This document shows, in pieces, positions 15,301 through 25,499 of a stretch of 64,000 bases of DNA (position 1 is its first letter; the number at the start of each line of letters is the position of its first letter). The position numbers and the translations under genes were made by a program. The stretch lies in contig OY288250.1 of NCBI GenBank assembly GCA_958450325.1, positions 53,024,898-53,088,897 of the forward strand, given 5' to 3'. The notes under the pieces were generated by a model. The model saw only the letters and a list, made by a program, of their open reading frames with translations. It was not told the origin of the DNA and made no database searches. The DNA comes from Agrostemma githago. Taxonomy: Eukaryota; Streptophyta; Magnoliopsida; Caryophyllales; Caryophyllaceae.

Positions 15301-17552
15301 AAATATCTTCACCTAGTTCCTTATCAGATGAAAGACGATTTGCCGGGCACACCATCAATTTTACAAAGATTTGGAGCAGTGAGCTAGAATCTAGGAGAAG
15401 GTGTACATTGTGTAAAAAAAAGGTCCGTGTACTGATACTCATTTACGCTCGGTTTCTCTTCTATTTGAGTGGGTCTGCTGACTTGGAACAATTCTTTTCT
15501 CAGGCTTTGGAAGATGAAGGTATATGCAGTATCTGGAGACCAGTCTGCCCACCTGGGTAACATTCTCTCTCAAGTCTCAAGTATTCATCACTGAACAATA
15601 GTGGTCTAGACTCAGTTTAGCTAAAACCTTTGAATTTTATATTTCAGTGATACTCAGACACTAACTCCTTTAAAATCATTGTTGATAGCCTTCCAACCTC
15701 ACCCCACTCCCATTCGTCTCTGTGAGCCTGTAATCCCCTCACCACCCTCATCACAAATACTCGTATGTTTCTAGAAAAACCGCTCAGCTTCATACTTTCA
15801 TAGGTTAAATCAAAGTTTTCTGGCAAAGTAATCAAGCACTTATTTATATTTTCTCTATAATGTTCTCATTGTGGCTTTCATTCAGGCCATGGCACAAACT
15901 TCAAAGTTTGCAGACATATAATATAAGTAGATGGAGAATACTTGCATCATCAAGAAATTTGCGACAACTTTTATTTACTTAATGTGATACTCTAGGGGAT
16001 AGGGTAACATTGTCCCCCTTTCCCTCCTTTTTCTAACTAATGACTCTTGCCTCTGTTTTCTTACAAAGAAGTTTTTTCAATTGGATAGTTTGTTCTATGT
16101 TACTCAATTTGAAGTAAGATCACATTCATGTCTCCATATCCAAGTGTCTAATGCTGGGTACACAGGGATGTGAGGACTATAAAGAGTCCATGTAACTTAT
16201 GCTAGTTGATTCTTTAAATCTACATGCTTTTTTAGGAAGTTCCAATCTTAAACTATAGCTTGTCTTCCTATTACATTGGTCCTTCATATGTTATCTCACT
16301 TGGATTGATCTTTGATTTGGAATATTTCTTATTCTTTAGGTACATGTCTATCGGTGATATTGCACGTATTGGTACCCACCCTCCAAATGTTGCTGCTGTC
16401 TATCGTTTCAACGAGGAAAATTTTACACTTCCCGTGGGATTCGATCTGGTAAGAACAGATCTCAAACAACACTGGAAACTTCTCCATATCCTCATTCTTG
16501 GACAATTTCCTTGTCTCTGCATATTCTGCCATGATGAAGTCAACACTTTGATTCGTACCCATTACTCTATTAGACCTATAAAAAGCTAACTAGACCCGAA
16601 AATTGACACCAGAAAAATCTGAAATAACACCTTTTGTCTAACCCAAACCCGCTTTGACCCACAAGGGGTTGACCCGTTGGGTGAAGATAACCTATATTCA
16701 TCAAAATAAACAATGTGTAATGGTTATTGACTTTCAAAATGTTGAAATAAAGTACTCCCTCTGTTTTATTCATTTGTTCGACTTTTACATTAATTGTGAA
16801 GAATATTTTAATCAAAGGCAAACAAATGAATGAGAAGAAGGGAGTATGTTTTTCATAATTTTGCCAAATGGAATACAAAAATAGTTACAACACAAAATTC
16901 ATTCAATCTACGTGTAAATATGGATCGCTACTTCATATATAGACGCAATATTGAACATGTTTAATAAACATGTTCTCTAGATGTCTAACTTGCTTTTTCT
17001 TTGGTAAAAGTTGTATTTAGCTGCGTTTGATTAGGATTAATTTTATCAAATTATATATAAATTTATTTGCAAATTTACCAGTTCGTTGCTATATTTACAC
17101 AACTTCACTTTGGTTGCTAAAGTTACCAGATTTTATAAGCTTATAATTTTATTTATACCTTTTTCATTTTCGGTGTGGTATTTACATAATTTGGGGCTGT
17201 TCAGGTGTGGAGAAATTGCCCAGATGATTATGTGACTCCCGTGTCTATTTGGCTCCCTCGTGCACCGGAGGGGTTTGTACCATTGGGTTGTGTGGCAGTA
17301 GCAGGGTTCAATGAGCCAGAAGGCAGTGTAGTCCACTGTGTAGCAGACTCGTTCACTGAGGAGACGGAATTTGAGGGACTAAAGATATGGTCAACTCTAG
17401 ATACATATCCATGGGCATGTCATATCTATCAAGTGCAAAGTGATGCTCTTCATTTTGTAGCATTACGACAGCCCCTTGAAGAGACTGGATGGAAGCCGAA
17501 AAAGGTACGAGAGAGTATGGCTTCTTCTACATCAGAAGCTACTAGTACTTGA
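161..17552 (+). CDS. VPS13: VPS13-family lipid-transfer protein, C-terminal part (multi-exon, 5' end outside window)
   Basis: VPS13 proteins are very long rod-like proteins that move lipids between membranes at organelle contact sites. The exons I read, all with AG/GT borders and matching phases, are 161-430, 1541-1744, 2395-2437, 2624-2733, 2847-3344, 4305-5078, 5180-5253, 5387-5732, 5817-5915, 5997-6152, 8627-8808, 8965-9453, 9674-9848, 9938-10074, 10961-11087, 12014-12235, 12315-12674, 14573-14731, 14816-15100, 15207-15422, 15504-15556, 16340-16448 and 17205-17552 (stop TGA). They encode about 1,810 residues, a little under half of a plant VPS13 (about 4,000). Domain order is Vps13 adaptor-binding (SHR-BD) repeats, the VPS13 C-terminal region, a PH-like domain and a plant-type Vps62/DUF946-like tail. 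A further short exon near 37-69 is possible. No reading-frame damage was seen, so this looks like a working gene. Which plant VPS13 paralogue it is cannot be decided here. Confidence 0.88.
739..867. mobile_element. Stowaway-like MITE in VPS13 intron
   Basis: A 129-bp segment bounded by imperfect terminal inverted repeats (CTCCCTCTATCTCA at the left, reading as CTCCCTCCTCTATTCC from the right). It is flanked by TA at 737-738 and 868-869. TA duplications with CTCCCTC termini are diagnostic of Stowaway (Tc1/mariner) MITEs. Confidence 0.8.
4208..4232. repeat. C homopolymer (25 nt) in VPS13 intron
   Basis: An uninterrupted run of 25 C residues in the intron before exon 4305-5078. Its exact length may be a sequencing or assembly estimate. 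Confidence 0.9.
4305..6152 (+). CDS. VPS13: VPS13 exons: core of the adaptor-binding (SHR-BD) domain
   Basis: Exons 4305-5078 (258 residues), 5180-5253, 5387-5732, 5817-5915 and 5997-6152. The large exon contains the blocks STWEWTDEWHID, GWAYAPDEESLKWPES and RRRW-like RQRRWLRTR, which are typical of the SHR-BD/VAB region of plant VPS13 proteins. Repeated Asn-bearing strands are visible: SITNYLPLRVEYSV, FRLVNKTEKKAG and MTFTNRTGQDVYVKL. In yeast and human VPS13 this domain binds organelle adaptor proteins; a similar role in plants is inferred. A 25-nt C homopolymer lies in the intron about 70 nt before the first of these exons. Confidence 0.88.
5307..5350. repeat. Short inverted repeat (hairpin) in VPS13 intron
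   Basis: ACTCCCACCTT at 5307-5317 is repeated inverted as AAGGTGGGAGT at 5340-5350, with a 22-nt loop. It may be a minimal MITE remnant; no target duplication is clear. Confidence 0.6.
6480..7081. other. CCACC/GGTGG-rich insertion-like stretch in VPS13 intron, ending in half a Stowaway
   Basis: This part of the 2.5-kb intron 6153-8626 is unusually rich in proline/serine-type CCACC and CATC runs, followed by GGTGGTGATG runs. Short open frames here have no recognisable product. The last 65 nt (about 7015-7079), read on the - strand, begin CTCCCTCCGCTTCTTATC next to TA (7080-7081), which looks like one end of a Stowaway MITE. No matching left end was found. Confidence 0.4.
7369..8200. mobile_element. 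Non-autonomous hAT-like element rich in GGGCC, in VPS13 intron
   Basis: The right end (TGATCAGCCCTA, 8189-8200) closely matches the right end of the clear hAT-like element at 62549-63410 (TGATCAGCTCTA). Both are full of GGGCC/CGGGC words near their ends. The left end (TAAGCTGCTGATGATGATGG from 7369) is a degraded version of the other element's left end. Flanking octamers (TATTTAGC and TGCTTAGT) agree at 5 of 8 positions, a weak target duplication. It is interrupted by a Stowaway at 7731-7990. Confidence 0.55.
7731..7990. mobile_element. Stowaway-like MITE nested in the hAT-like element
   Basis: TA at 7729-7730 and 7991-7992 flank 260 bp. The left end CTCCCTCCCATCCAATTCAA matches the inverted right end TCTCTCCCATCCAATCCAAT over more than 25 bp. 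It divides the GGGCC-rich element into two parts, so it inserted later. Confidence 0.85.
8627..12674 (+). CDS. VPS13: VPS13 exons: last bridge segment and VPS13 C-terminal (ATG2_C-like) region
   Basis: Exons 8627-8808, 8965-9453, 9674-9848, 9938-10074, 10961-11087, 12014-12235 and 12315-12674. VVDHKPREISFLYLERVY resembles the recurring 'P.E..yl.l..i' pattern of the repeating beta-groove segments of VPS13. Exon 12315-12674 is glycine-rich and helical, with motifs GFIQGTEALAQGFAFGVSG, VRKPVESARQNG and GRAFVGFIVQPVSGALDF. This is the amphipathic C-terminal region shared by VPS13 and ATG2 proteins, known to contact membranes or lipid droplets. The intron before this block (6153-8626) is enlarged to about 2.5 kb by mobile elements. 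Confidence 0.88.
14573..17552 (+). CDS. VPS13: VPS13 exons: PH-like domain and Vps62/DUF946-like tail, with stop codon
   Basis: Exons 14573-14731, 14816-15100, 15207-15422, 15504-15556, 16340-16448 and 17205-17552. QQRIVMITNKRVMLLQ followed by IMWDVPWEELLALELAK is the usual start of the C-terminal PH-like domain. The final 150 residues (SIGDIARIGTHPPN, PVSIWLPRAPEGFVPLGCV, HCVADSF, IWSTLDTYPWACHIYQV) match the Vps62/DUF946 type of repeat that plant VPS13 proteins carry near their C-terminus. The stop is TGA at 17550-17552, followed by a TAA-rich 3' flank. The intron 16449-17204 carries a Stowaway MITE. The intron 12675-14572 (1.9 kb) shows no gene. Confidence 0.87.
16755..16844. mobile_element. 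Stowaway-like MITE in the last VPS13 intron
   Basis: A 90-bp element between TA dinucleotides (16753-16754, 16845-16846). Termini are CTCCCTCTGTTTTATTC and, inverted, CTCCCTTCTTCTCATTC, followed by ATTTGTT on both sides. Confidence 0.85.
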
Positions 17553-18120
17553 TAAGATATGCTTGCATTTTCTGCTGTTTGTTCTTCTGTCACGGATGTA
17601 CATACATTTGAGCAGACCCCAAGTTAACATTGATACATATAGATTGAAACATGTGAGATATTGTTGGCACTCCCAGGTGAAAAGTAAAATAGAATTATAT
17701 TAAGCCTGTGAAGTCACGGGACTCTGAAAATAGCCGCCACAGAAAACACTTTTGCTCGAAGTTGGCAAGGGTTCGGTTTATTTTTGCAGTCGGTTATGTA
17801 TTTGCTTAGATTTTTCAGAGTTACCTTTTCCATTTGGTTGTGTGATTGCTTACATTGTCTGGAGTTCCGGACGGACGTGTGTTTGTTATATCATTCCTTC
17901 CCCTCCCTTTTGATTTGATCCCCCCAAGAGTGTCATTTTGCTCTCATTTTGGTTATCTAAACTTTCACGTACAAAAGAAATATCTGGGAGCTGTATTCAA
18001 GAGAATCAAACGAGATGGTCCAACTAGAAACCAAATTGATACTTTTTCGAACAAAATGGACACAATATTCTGGCAATCCTCATTTCTCGTCCCCACAATT
18101 TGATATGTATGATGGTGGTT
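17553..18120. other. 3' flank of VPS13 (3' UTR and intergenic)
   Basis: About 570 nt after the VPS13 stop. No second gene is visible. It must contain the 3' UTR and polyadenylation site, but no canonical AATAAA stands out at a sensible distance, so the transcript end cannot be placed. Confidence 0.5.
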
Positions 18121-18129
18121 TGAGTGGAA

Positions 18130-18602
18130 GTAGGAGAAATGAGTTGAGCCGAGCACAAGCTTGGCCTTGCTCGACATGTGCTCGTTAAACAAAATTCGAA
18201 CTCGAGCCGATCTCGAGCTTACCCGAGCTTGAAAAAATTGAGCTCGTAACCAAGCTCGCGAGCTAAAATGTGAGGTCGAGTTGAGTTCGAGCCTATATAC
18301 AATTATTAAAATTTACATTTTTTTTGCACCAATGTGATTTTATTAAATTAGGATCCAAAAAATATATACAAACGTATTAATCAAATCAATACGAATATTT
18401 TATATGGTGAGAAAATACGTACTCACATTAAATCGAGCTGTTCACGAGCTTTTCGAGCCGAGTTACGCCTTGCTGAGCTTGATTCATTATGTTGTCAAGT
18501 TGAGTCCGAGTCGTGTTTTGACTGTGCTTTGACACGATCGTGCTTTGACCGAGTCGAGCTCGAGCTCGAGCTGCTTGCGAACTCTCCCGTCTCATTAACA
18601 CC
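18130..18602. mobile_element. GAGCTCG-rich hAT-like remnant
   Basis: The segment is dense in GAGC, CTCGAG and GAGCCGAG words at both flanks (18145-18300 and 18430-18580) around an AT-rich core, a layout seen in non-autonomous hAT elements of plants. The right edge reads ATTAACACCT. The left edge is eroded and no target duplication is visible, so the borders are approximate. Confidence 0.4.
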
Positions 18603-18925
18603 TAAGTGAAAAAGTGGAAACTACTTGCATGGCTCAATGACAAACATATCACACCAATGCGACAAACGAAACTTAAGAGGGTTTTGTGGGCCTAAAATGT
18701 TTGCAAAATATCTAACTACTCACGAGTCCACGACAATGCCTAAAAAGTTTCAATGTCTCGTTGCAATATTTTGTTGTGCCCTATATGAAATATGTCTACG
18801 TCAGATATTCTCACAGTTCACCGTTTTCTTTTTGGATCGTCTTTAAAAAAGAGTATCTTTCGCTCTATTCCTCTTTTGTCTGATTTTTGTGGTTACCATT
18901 AATTGTGATTCTACATATTTTCTCA

Positions 18926-19003
18926 TCTTTCATTTTACAAATGGGAGAGGGTCTTTCAACTTACAAATGAGAGAGGATCTTTCATCTTACAAATGGGAGA
19001 GGT
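18926..19003. repeat. Three tandem copies of a 26-bp unit
   Basis: Three adjacent 26-nt units that start TCTTTCA and contain TTACAAATG(G/A)GAGAGG (18926-18951, 18952-18977, 18978-19003). They differ at a few positions. Confidence 0.85.
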
Positions 19004-19098
19004 GACCCTCTTAGTGAGACGTAACACTTTGTTTTGAGAATTTTATTACATCCTCCAACCAACTTGAAGAAAGTAAAGTTTGAGTTTGTAATTAGGTA

Positions 19099-19341
19099 GC
19101 GTTTAGCAACCAACATTTCATTTCAAATCGTCATTGTCAAATTAGAAAAGTAAAATGATAGAATTTTACAATGACATATTGACATGCGTTAAAGTGTCAT
19201 TTGGAAATGACCATTTTTGTGAGAGACTTTGATTTGGTTGGATTTGACAAAATCCAAATTCACAAATTCACTTTGTTTCCCAAACAAAGTATTTGTGTCA
19301 AATCCAAATTTCAAAATGAAATCCGTGTTTCCAAACAGCCC
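19099..19341. mobile_element. Small TIR element (hAT-type MITE candidate)
   Basis: The left end GCGTTTAGCAACC followed by ATTTCATTTCAAAT pairs imperfectly with the inverted right end GGGCTGTTTGGAAACACGG followed by ATTTCATTTTGAAAT. Flanking ATTAGGTA and ATTAGGGT agree at 6 of 8 positions. The centre holds the palindrome CTTTGTTTcccAAACAAAG. Confidence 0.5.
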
Positions 19342-19435
19342 ATTAGGGTGAACAATTTTTATTCTATATGCACAGAACAAAACAATTTCCTGTTTGTGAA
19401 GAAGAAAGCCCACACTGAATGGGTTCATTATGCTC

Positions 19436-19727
19436 GGTAATGAGCATGTAAGCTCATTAATTAAATCGTTGTACGGACTTAAGCAAGCTCCAAAACAATA
19501 ATGGCATCACAAGTTTGATGAGGTTGTTTTATCCAATGGGTATAGACTACCAATCGGACAAGTGTGTATAGCAAATTTGATGAAACCGTTTATGGGGTCA
19601 TCATTTGTCTATATATATGTTGATGATATGTTGATCTTTGGTACCTACCAAAGTCAGGTTGACCTTACTACGGAATTTTTTTCATCAAGCTTCACCATGA
19701 AGGACATGGAGAAGCGGACGTGATATA
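19436..19727 (+). pseudogene. Ty1/copia reverse transcriptase fragment (5' piece)
   Basis: Conceptual translation gives SLYGLKQAPKQ, then a stop, then WHHKFDEVVLSNGY, and further on VYIYVDDMLIFGT with the copia catalytic YVDDM. These are hallmark blocks of Ty1/copia reverse transcriptase. Stops and a frameshift near KDME show it is dead. The match breaks off at GGACGTGATA (about 19714-19723) and resumes at the same 10-mer near 26144, so 6.4 kb of other DNA splits the gene. Confidence 0.8.
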
Positions 19728-20084
19728 AATTTTTAATACAAAAGCGATATTTGGTGAGTTAGACCTATAACTCATCAACGGTGAAACAACTGAAGACCTA
19801 TTGAGATCGAACAAGTTAATACCCGAAACGCATTTTGAATAAAAACGGAAATATTTTGCTAACCAAGCAAGTTTTGTGAATTTAAATATGATGTCTGAAT
19901 CTGAATTACAATCTACAAACGACTATAAATAGACTAAAAGGAAAACCGTTTCACCCTTTCAGGCATCCCAAGAGGCAAATGCATGAATTAAGACAAATGC
20001 ATGAATTACACCCAGATGAATGGTGAACTAAATGGGGGTAATTTAACACCTTATTAATAACGGAAATAATAAACATAATATTAA

Positions 20085-20749
20085 GGGAAATTCTCATTTG
20101 TACCTTCTAAGTTTTCACTTTTCCCAGTTGTACCCCTTCGTATAAGCAATTCTCAACTGTACCCCTGAACTCTGTTAATTACTCTCAACCGTGACTAAAC
20201 TAGAATTAACTGTTAAGTATGGTTGTTAAGTGCCAACTTGCAGTCCTAATCTAATGACATGGCGAGTGACATGTCGGTCTAGTATCCTTTTGGCTTTCGT
20301 TTATCCCTAATTACCCCTTCATTCTAATTTTAAACTACAAACCCTTCCTCTTCCTTCCTTTCTTCCCCTGTTCGAATTCACTGATCATCACCATATCATC
20401 TGCCATTCTTCCTCTATGTACTATCATCATCATCATCATCATCATCATCATATTCTCCGTTGCTTTTCTCACTTATTGCATGTTGTTGTTGATTTCGACG
20501 AAGTGAAAACTCGAAGTTAGAATGAAGGTTTAATTAGGATTAACGAAGGCCAAAAGGCTACTAGACCGACATGTCGCCATGTCATTAGATTAGGACTGCA
20601 AGTTGGCACTTAACAACCATACTTAACGGCTAATTCTAGTTTGGTCTGAGAGTAATTAACAGAGTTCAGGGGTACAATTGGGAATTGCTTATACACAGGG
20701 ATACAACTGGGAAAGGTGAAACTTTAGAGGGTACAAATGGGAATTTTGC
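20085..20749. mobile_element. Non-autonomous Mutator-like element (MULE), copy in duplication unit 1
   Basis: A 665-bp element flanked by the perfect 9-bp duplication TAATATTAA (20076-20084, 20750-20758). It has long terminal inverted repeats of roughly 250 bp: GGGAAATTCTCATTTGTACC at the left pairs with the inverted right end, and the match runs through the GACATGTCGGTCTAGTA / TACTAGACCGACATGTC region. Between the arms is a CTTCC-rich spacer and an (ATC)n microsatellite. No transposase is present. A 9-bp duplication with long TIRs indicates Mutator. Confidence 0.85.
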
Positions 20750-20837
20750 TAATATTAATTAGCTTGTATGACCTGCAATACTTGATTTCACGCACTACAA
20801 GAAAAGAGTCAAAGGGCGACTGACCAAGCACGATCGA

Positions 20838-21092
20838 ACGGACTTAAGCAAGCTCCAAAACAATAATGGTATCATAAGTTTGATGAGGTTGTTTTATCCA
20901 ATGGGTATAGACTACCAATCGGATAAGTGTGTATAGCAAATTTGATGAAACCGTTAATGGGGTCATCATATGTCTATATATATGTTGATGATATGTTGAT
21001 CTTTGGTACCTACCAAAGTCAAGTTGACCTTACTACGGAATTATTTTCATCAAGCTTCGCCATGAAGGACATGGAGAAGCGGACGTGATATA
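20838..21092 (+). pseudogene. Ty1/copia reverse transcriptase fragment, second copy from tandem duplication
   Basis: The same RT blocks as at 19473-19727 (GLKQAPKQ, VYIYVDDMLIFGT), carried by unit 2 of the 1,365-bp duplication, with a few substitutions. Non-functional. Confidence 0.8.
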
Positions 21093-21449
21093 AATTTTTA
21101 ATACAGAAGCGATATTTGGTGAGTTAGACCTATAACTCATCAATGGTGAAACAACTGAAGACCTATTGAGATTGAACAAGTTAATACTCGAAACGCATTT
21201 TGAATAAAAACGAAAATATTTTGCTAACCAAGCAAGTTTTGTGAATTTAAATATGATGTCTGAATCTGAATTACAATCTACAAATGACTATAAATAGACT
21301 AAAAGGAAAACCGTTTCACCCTTTCAGGCATCCCAAGAGGCAAATGCATGAATTAAGGCAAATGCATGAATTACACCCAGATGAATGGTGATCTAAATGG
21401 GGGTAATTTAACACCTTATTAATAACGGAAATAATAAGCATAATATTAA

Positions 21450-22111
21450 GGGAAATTCTCATTTGTACCTTCTAAGTTTTCACTTTTCCCAGTTGTACCC
21501 CTTCGTATAAGCAATTCTCAACTGTACCCCTGAACTCTGTTAATTACTCTCAACCGTGACTAAACTAGAATTAACTGTTAAGTATGGTTGTTAAGTGCCA
21601 ACTTGCACTCCTAATCTAATGACATGGCGAGTGACATGTCGGTCTAGTATCCTTTTGGCCTTCGTTAATCCCTAATTACCCCTTCATTCTAATTTCAAAC
21701 TACAAACCCTTCCTCTTCCTTCCTTTCTTCCCCTGTTCGAATTCACTGATCATCACCATATCATCTGCCATTCTTCCTCTATGTACTATCATCATCATCA
21801 TCATCATCATCATATTCTCCGTTGCTTTTCTCACTTATTGCATGTTGTTGTTGATTTCGACGAAGCGAAAACTCGAAATTAGAATGAAGGTTTAATTAGG
21901 ATTAACGAAGGCCAAAAGGCTACTAGACCGACATGTCGCCATGTCATTAGATTAGGACTGCAAGTTGGCATTTAACAACCATACTTAACGGCTAATTCTA
22001 GTTTGGTTTGAGAGTAATTAACAGAGTTCAGGGGTACAATTGGGAATTGCTTATACGCAGGGGTACAACTGGGAAAGGTGAAAATTTAGAGGGTACAAAT
22101 GGGAATTTTCC
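21450..22111. mobile_element. Non-autonomous Mutator-like element, copy in duplication unit 2
   Basis: Copy of the element at 20085-20749, again with flanking TAATATTAA (21441-21449, 22112-22120). The terminal inverted repeats are slightly better preserved at the right end (GGGAATTTTCC). Confidence 0.85.
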
Positions 22112-22199
22112 TAATATTAATTAGCTTTGTATGACCTGCAATACTTGATTTCACGCACTACAAGAAAAAAGTCAAAGGGCGACTGACCAAGCATGATCG

Positions 22200-22450
22200 A
22201 AATTGTCTGTCGCTACAGTAGCGACTGAAAAAAACACGCACGACCGATATCAGTCGCTAGGTGAAGAGACCGAGTGGGAGTAAGTTCGGGAAAAAATGAA
22301 AATAGCGTAGAGACTGATATCAGTCGCTAAAAAAATGGCGGGCGACTGATATCTGTCGCTAAACTAAGGGCCTAGCGACTAATATCAGTCGCTAGGTGAC
22401 GAAAAAACTCGCTAAGCGACCGACAAAAAACACGCGCGACCGCTGTCGGT
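22200..22450. repeat. CACTA left subterminal repeat array
   Basis: Several copies of AGCGACTGATATCAGTCGCT and degraded forms (e.g. GCGACCGATATCAGTCGCT) in both orientations, next to the CACTA left terminus. Confidence 0.8.
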
Positions 22451-22789
22451 TGCTAACTTATGACTTTTTATAAAAAATTAGACCGAGTCCCCCTTCCCCA
22501 TCGTCATTCTTCATTTCTTTCTCTCTCTCTCTAAACTCCTCTCCTCTTCTTTCTAAACCGCGCGCCCTCCTCTCCTCCTCATTCCTTATTTATTTTCTCC
22601 CATTTTCCTTGATTAAGGTATGTTTTTTTATCTATACTTAGTTTAAATTATTTCTTAATTTTGGTATTTACTGATTTTAATAAATTAGTTATTGAGTTAG
22701 ATGCTTTTTAGTATTAGTTTTGTTGTTGTTGAAATATTTAATATAGTTAGCATGTTAATTGCTGATACGGGTCAGATTGTCGCTTATCT

Positions 22790-23240
22790 AAGGCGATCAA
22801 ACAAATTTATAACTCCAGCTAACTACTACGTAGTAGCGGTAAATTGGGATCGATCCACAGGGACGAAACACATGGGAAGTCGAGTCTAGGTCTAGTCTAT
22901 TGATTGGGATCTAAGAAGGGTTTTGAGGTAGGTCATGAGCTAAACTATTGAACAAGACTAGAACAACAAAGAGAAGTCAAGTAAAGGAAAGGTGTTAGGG
23001 GGAGTCGGTGAATTAGAAACGGGATACATAAACAAGGATCAAGGAAACAAGACACAATCGATAAGGAGCGAGTTACCCTTTTCGGTCCCAACCTGCCACG
23101 CGGGTGACCCGGATTTCCCAATCCAACCTTACTAAAACCCGCTTTCGCGACGATCAAGGTAGATCACTGATAGGAATTACCCAAACCCCGAGTTTCCCCA
23201 TATTGATAAGGGGTGAATACGAATCAACGATATTGATACG
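22790..23240 (-). mobile_element. Diverged antisense LTR fragment related to the Athila-type LTRs
   Basis: Read on the - strand this matches, in the same order, several blocks of the LTRs at 49059-50834 and 61066-63681: the GAGTTTCCCCATATTGAT block (inverted), the AAAACCCGCTTT(C/T)GCG block (inverted), and the block around TCGATCCACAGGGA just before the LTR 3' end, followed by the GGCGATCA end. It is truncated and degraded, and lies inside the CACTA-like element. Confidence 0.6.
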
Positions 23241-24978
23241 GGTCACGAGATGGGTTATACGAGTTACGAGACGGGTTATGCTTAGAATACGGGTGAAAAT
23301 AGTTTCGAACACATTTTTTTTACCGCTTTTTAACTAAAAAAATAATATTTTTGATGTTACCTTTTTAGTTATTTTAATAATATTATTTTATACACCTTGA
23401 TTATAATGTTTATATTTTTATACTCCTTGATTATAATAATGTTTATATTTCAACGAATTTTTAAAACTATTATTTTATTTCAAAAGATAAAAAATGTTGT
23501 ATTAAATTGAATATTAGTTTGTATTTTTAATTTAAAAATCGAGTCACAGATCAAGATTTAGACATCTTGAATCTTGACCTATGAATAAATGGGTTGGGGA
23601 AGTCGGGTTTACAAGTCAGGTCAATTTTTGTCAAGTCTAATAGTAACATTTACTATTTAACACGATAACACAACTTTAGTCTCCCAACAAGTGTTCCTTG
23701 TGACGGGCATATTCGTTGTCAAAGATTCACAAGCTTGCGACGGGAAAAATATTACCCACATGGCTAGATAAGACAAAACCGATTGTCATTTTCCAAGTAT
23801 TTTGCTTTTATTTCATCTACCTCATATTTTGCTTAGTTCTAGAATATTGGTAAATTGTAATTTAATACTTTTAATTACTTAAACTTCAACCTTTTTAGAA
23901 ATAATTATGATTTTGACTTTAGTTCACTTCTAATCATGAATGATACATTTATATAATAAATTTAATGTTTACGTCTCGATGCCTAATATTAAATATTTTA
24001 TATAATTTCTATTTTAATCGATTTCTATTTATAATAGTACCTACTTTTGGAAAGTTATTATTTCAAGAAAGTTTCTATATTTATAAAATTTCCTCTTTTG
24101 AAGAACGAACTATATTTCGATTGAATTACGATAATGACTTTGTTGTGGAGTTATGGAATAAGGGAAGTGTACAGGTAGAGTAATACAGTCTAGAGTACAC
24201 ATTTTGCCATCAGTTGTAAGGCTAGTGTATCCAAGCGAGATGCCTTGACTGTTAAACTGGGCATGTTTTTGTCCAGAAGTGTATGCTCATTTTGACCTTA
24301 AGGTCGTACCTTGTATGTAAGACGTCGTTGGGTTGAACTGGACACATTTGGTGTTCTAGGAGGAGTGTGCATATTTACTTAAGCTAGGACCTCGCATTAT
24401 AAGTCGCCGTCCTATTATGGTTGAGTAGCCTAGTTATAGATCGAAGTTTGATTTGTTTAAACTACATTCTCAAAGCTAGTTTTTAGTATTGTCCTAGTGA
24501 AAGTCTATTCTGTTGCACTGATTTATATCCATGACGCCGTTATTATTATTGATTGATATTGGCATTGCAGGTTGGCAATCATTTTGAATTATTTTACTAT
24601 ATCGTTTTAAACGTTTTTCATTTTGAACTTTTTTGATATAATAGTAATTATGCTTTAATGTCATGTAATATGGCTTAGAAGAACGTCGTCGTTACTCCTC
24701 CCACTGAATTGTGGCTGTTATGTTTATAACATGACAGGTGTTTTGCTGTTGGGTTTTGGGTGTGAGCTAGCGAGTGGTTGCTTGATTTATGTTTATTTAT
24801 GAATTCTTAATCCCATTTGGAGAATTTTTATTTTTAGCCCTTTTGTAAAAGTGACCTTTGTATTGACTGACCGCCTTTTTTTTTTGTAAAATATAGAACA
24901 TCAGTGTGTATTAATTCCCAAATCTACAGTGTTTCCGCCACTGTATTGCATTAGACGAATACAGTACGTACCGTCCGA

Positions 24979-25180
24979 AATGGCTGAGTTGAGGTCAGAA
25001 ATTGAAGAAGGGAAGGCGAAACAGGCTGCGCTTGCTGAACAAGTGAAACAACAGTCTGAACAAATGAGGCAACAGGCTGAGATGAACAGGCAAATACTAG
25101 AAGAACTCGATCGTCCGCCTAAGGAGCATTCAACAGCAGAACTGCAACTCCGGCCCCATGCCCCGACCCCCAGACCCTAA
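24979..25180 (+). CDS. Short coiled-coil ORF inside the CACTA-like element
   Basis: A 66-residue frame starting MAELRSEIEEGKAKQAAL, with heptad-like Glu/Gln/Lys spacing through to QILEELDRPP, then a Pro-rich end. Gln-rich coiled coils of this style occur at the C-terminus of plant En/Spm-type element proteins, and its position in a CACTA element fits that. No catalytic domain is present. It may be the last exon of a lost transposon gene, and expression is unproven. Confidence 0.4.
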
Positions 25181-25499
25181 AGACCCTTTCAATGAGGGTG
25201 GTATGGTGCTTCGGCTAGTTTCCCTGTTAGGTGAGTAGATACTTTCAGTAGTTGTAGTTTAAGAAACCTTGCAGTTTTTGAATGTTAATTCAAAATAGTT
25301 TGTAACATGATTATGAATTTAGTTTATTCACGACATTTAGTAACCTTGCTTGCCAATTGATGAAGTGTGAAGCTGACATTATGTGGCCAATATGGCACGG
25401 TGTTTGGAATGTGTTTGGAAAGTATTGTCATTGTTGGGTCGCTTTTTTGTGTGCGAATTTTGGCTAGAAAAGAATTAAATCGAATCGGCCAATTACAGG

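Larger units (their letters stand above)
19473..22200. repeat. 1,365-bp tandem duplication (two units)
   Basis: Unit 1 (19473-20837) and unit 2 (20838-22200) are collinear and differ at only scattered positions. Each contains, in order, the copia RT fragment, about 350 bp of unidentified sequence, a Mutator-like element, and the first 45 bp of the CACTA-like element (starting CACTACAAGAAAA). Unit 1 therefore ends inside a CACTA terminus, so the duplication happened after that insertion. Confidence 0.9.

Noticed and set aside
23965..24183. 72-codon ORF within the CACTA-like element
   Set aside because: AT-rich random frame; no transposase motif.
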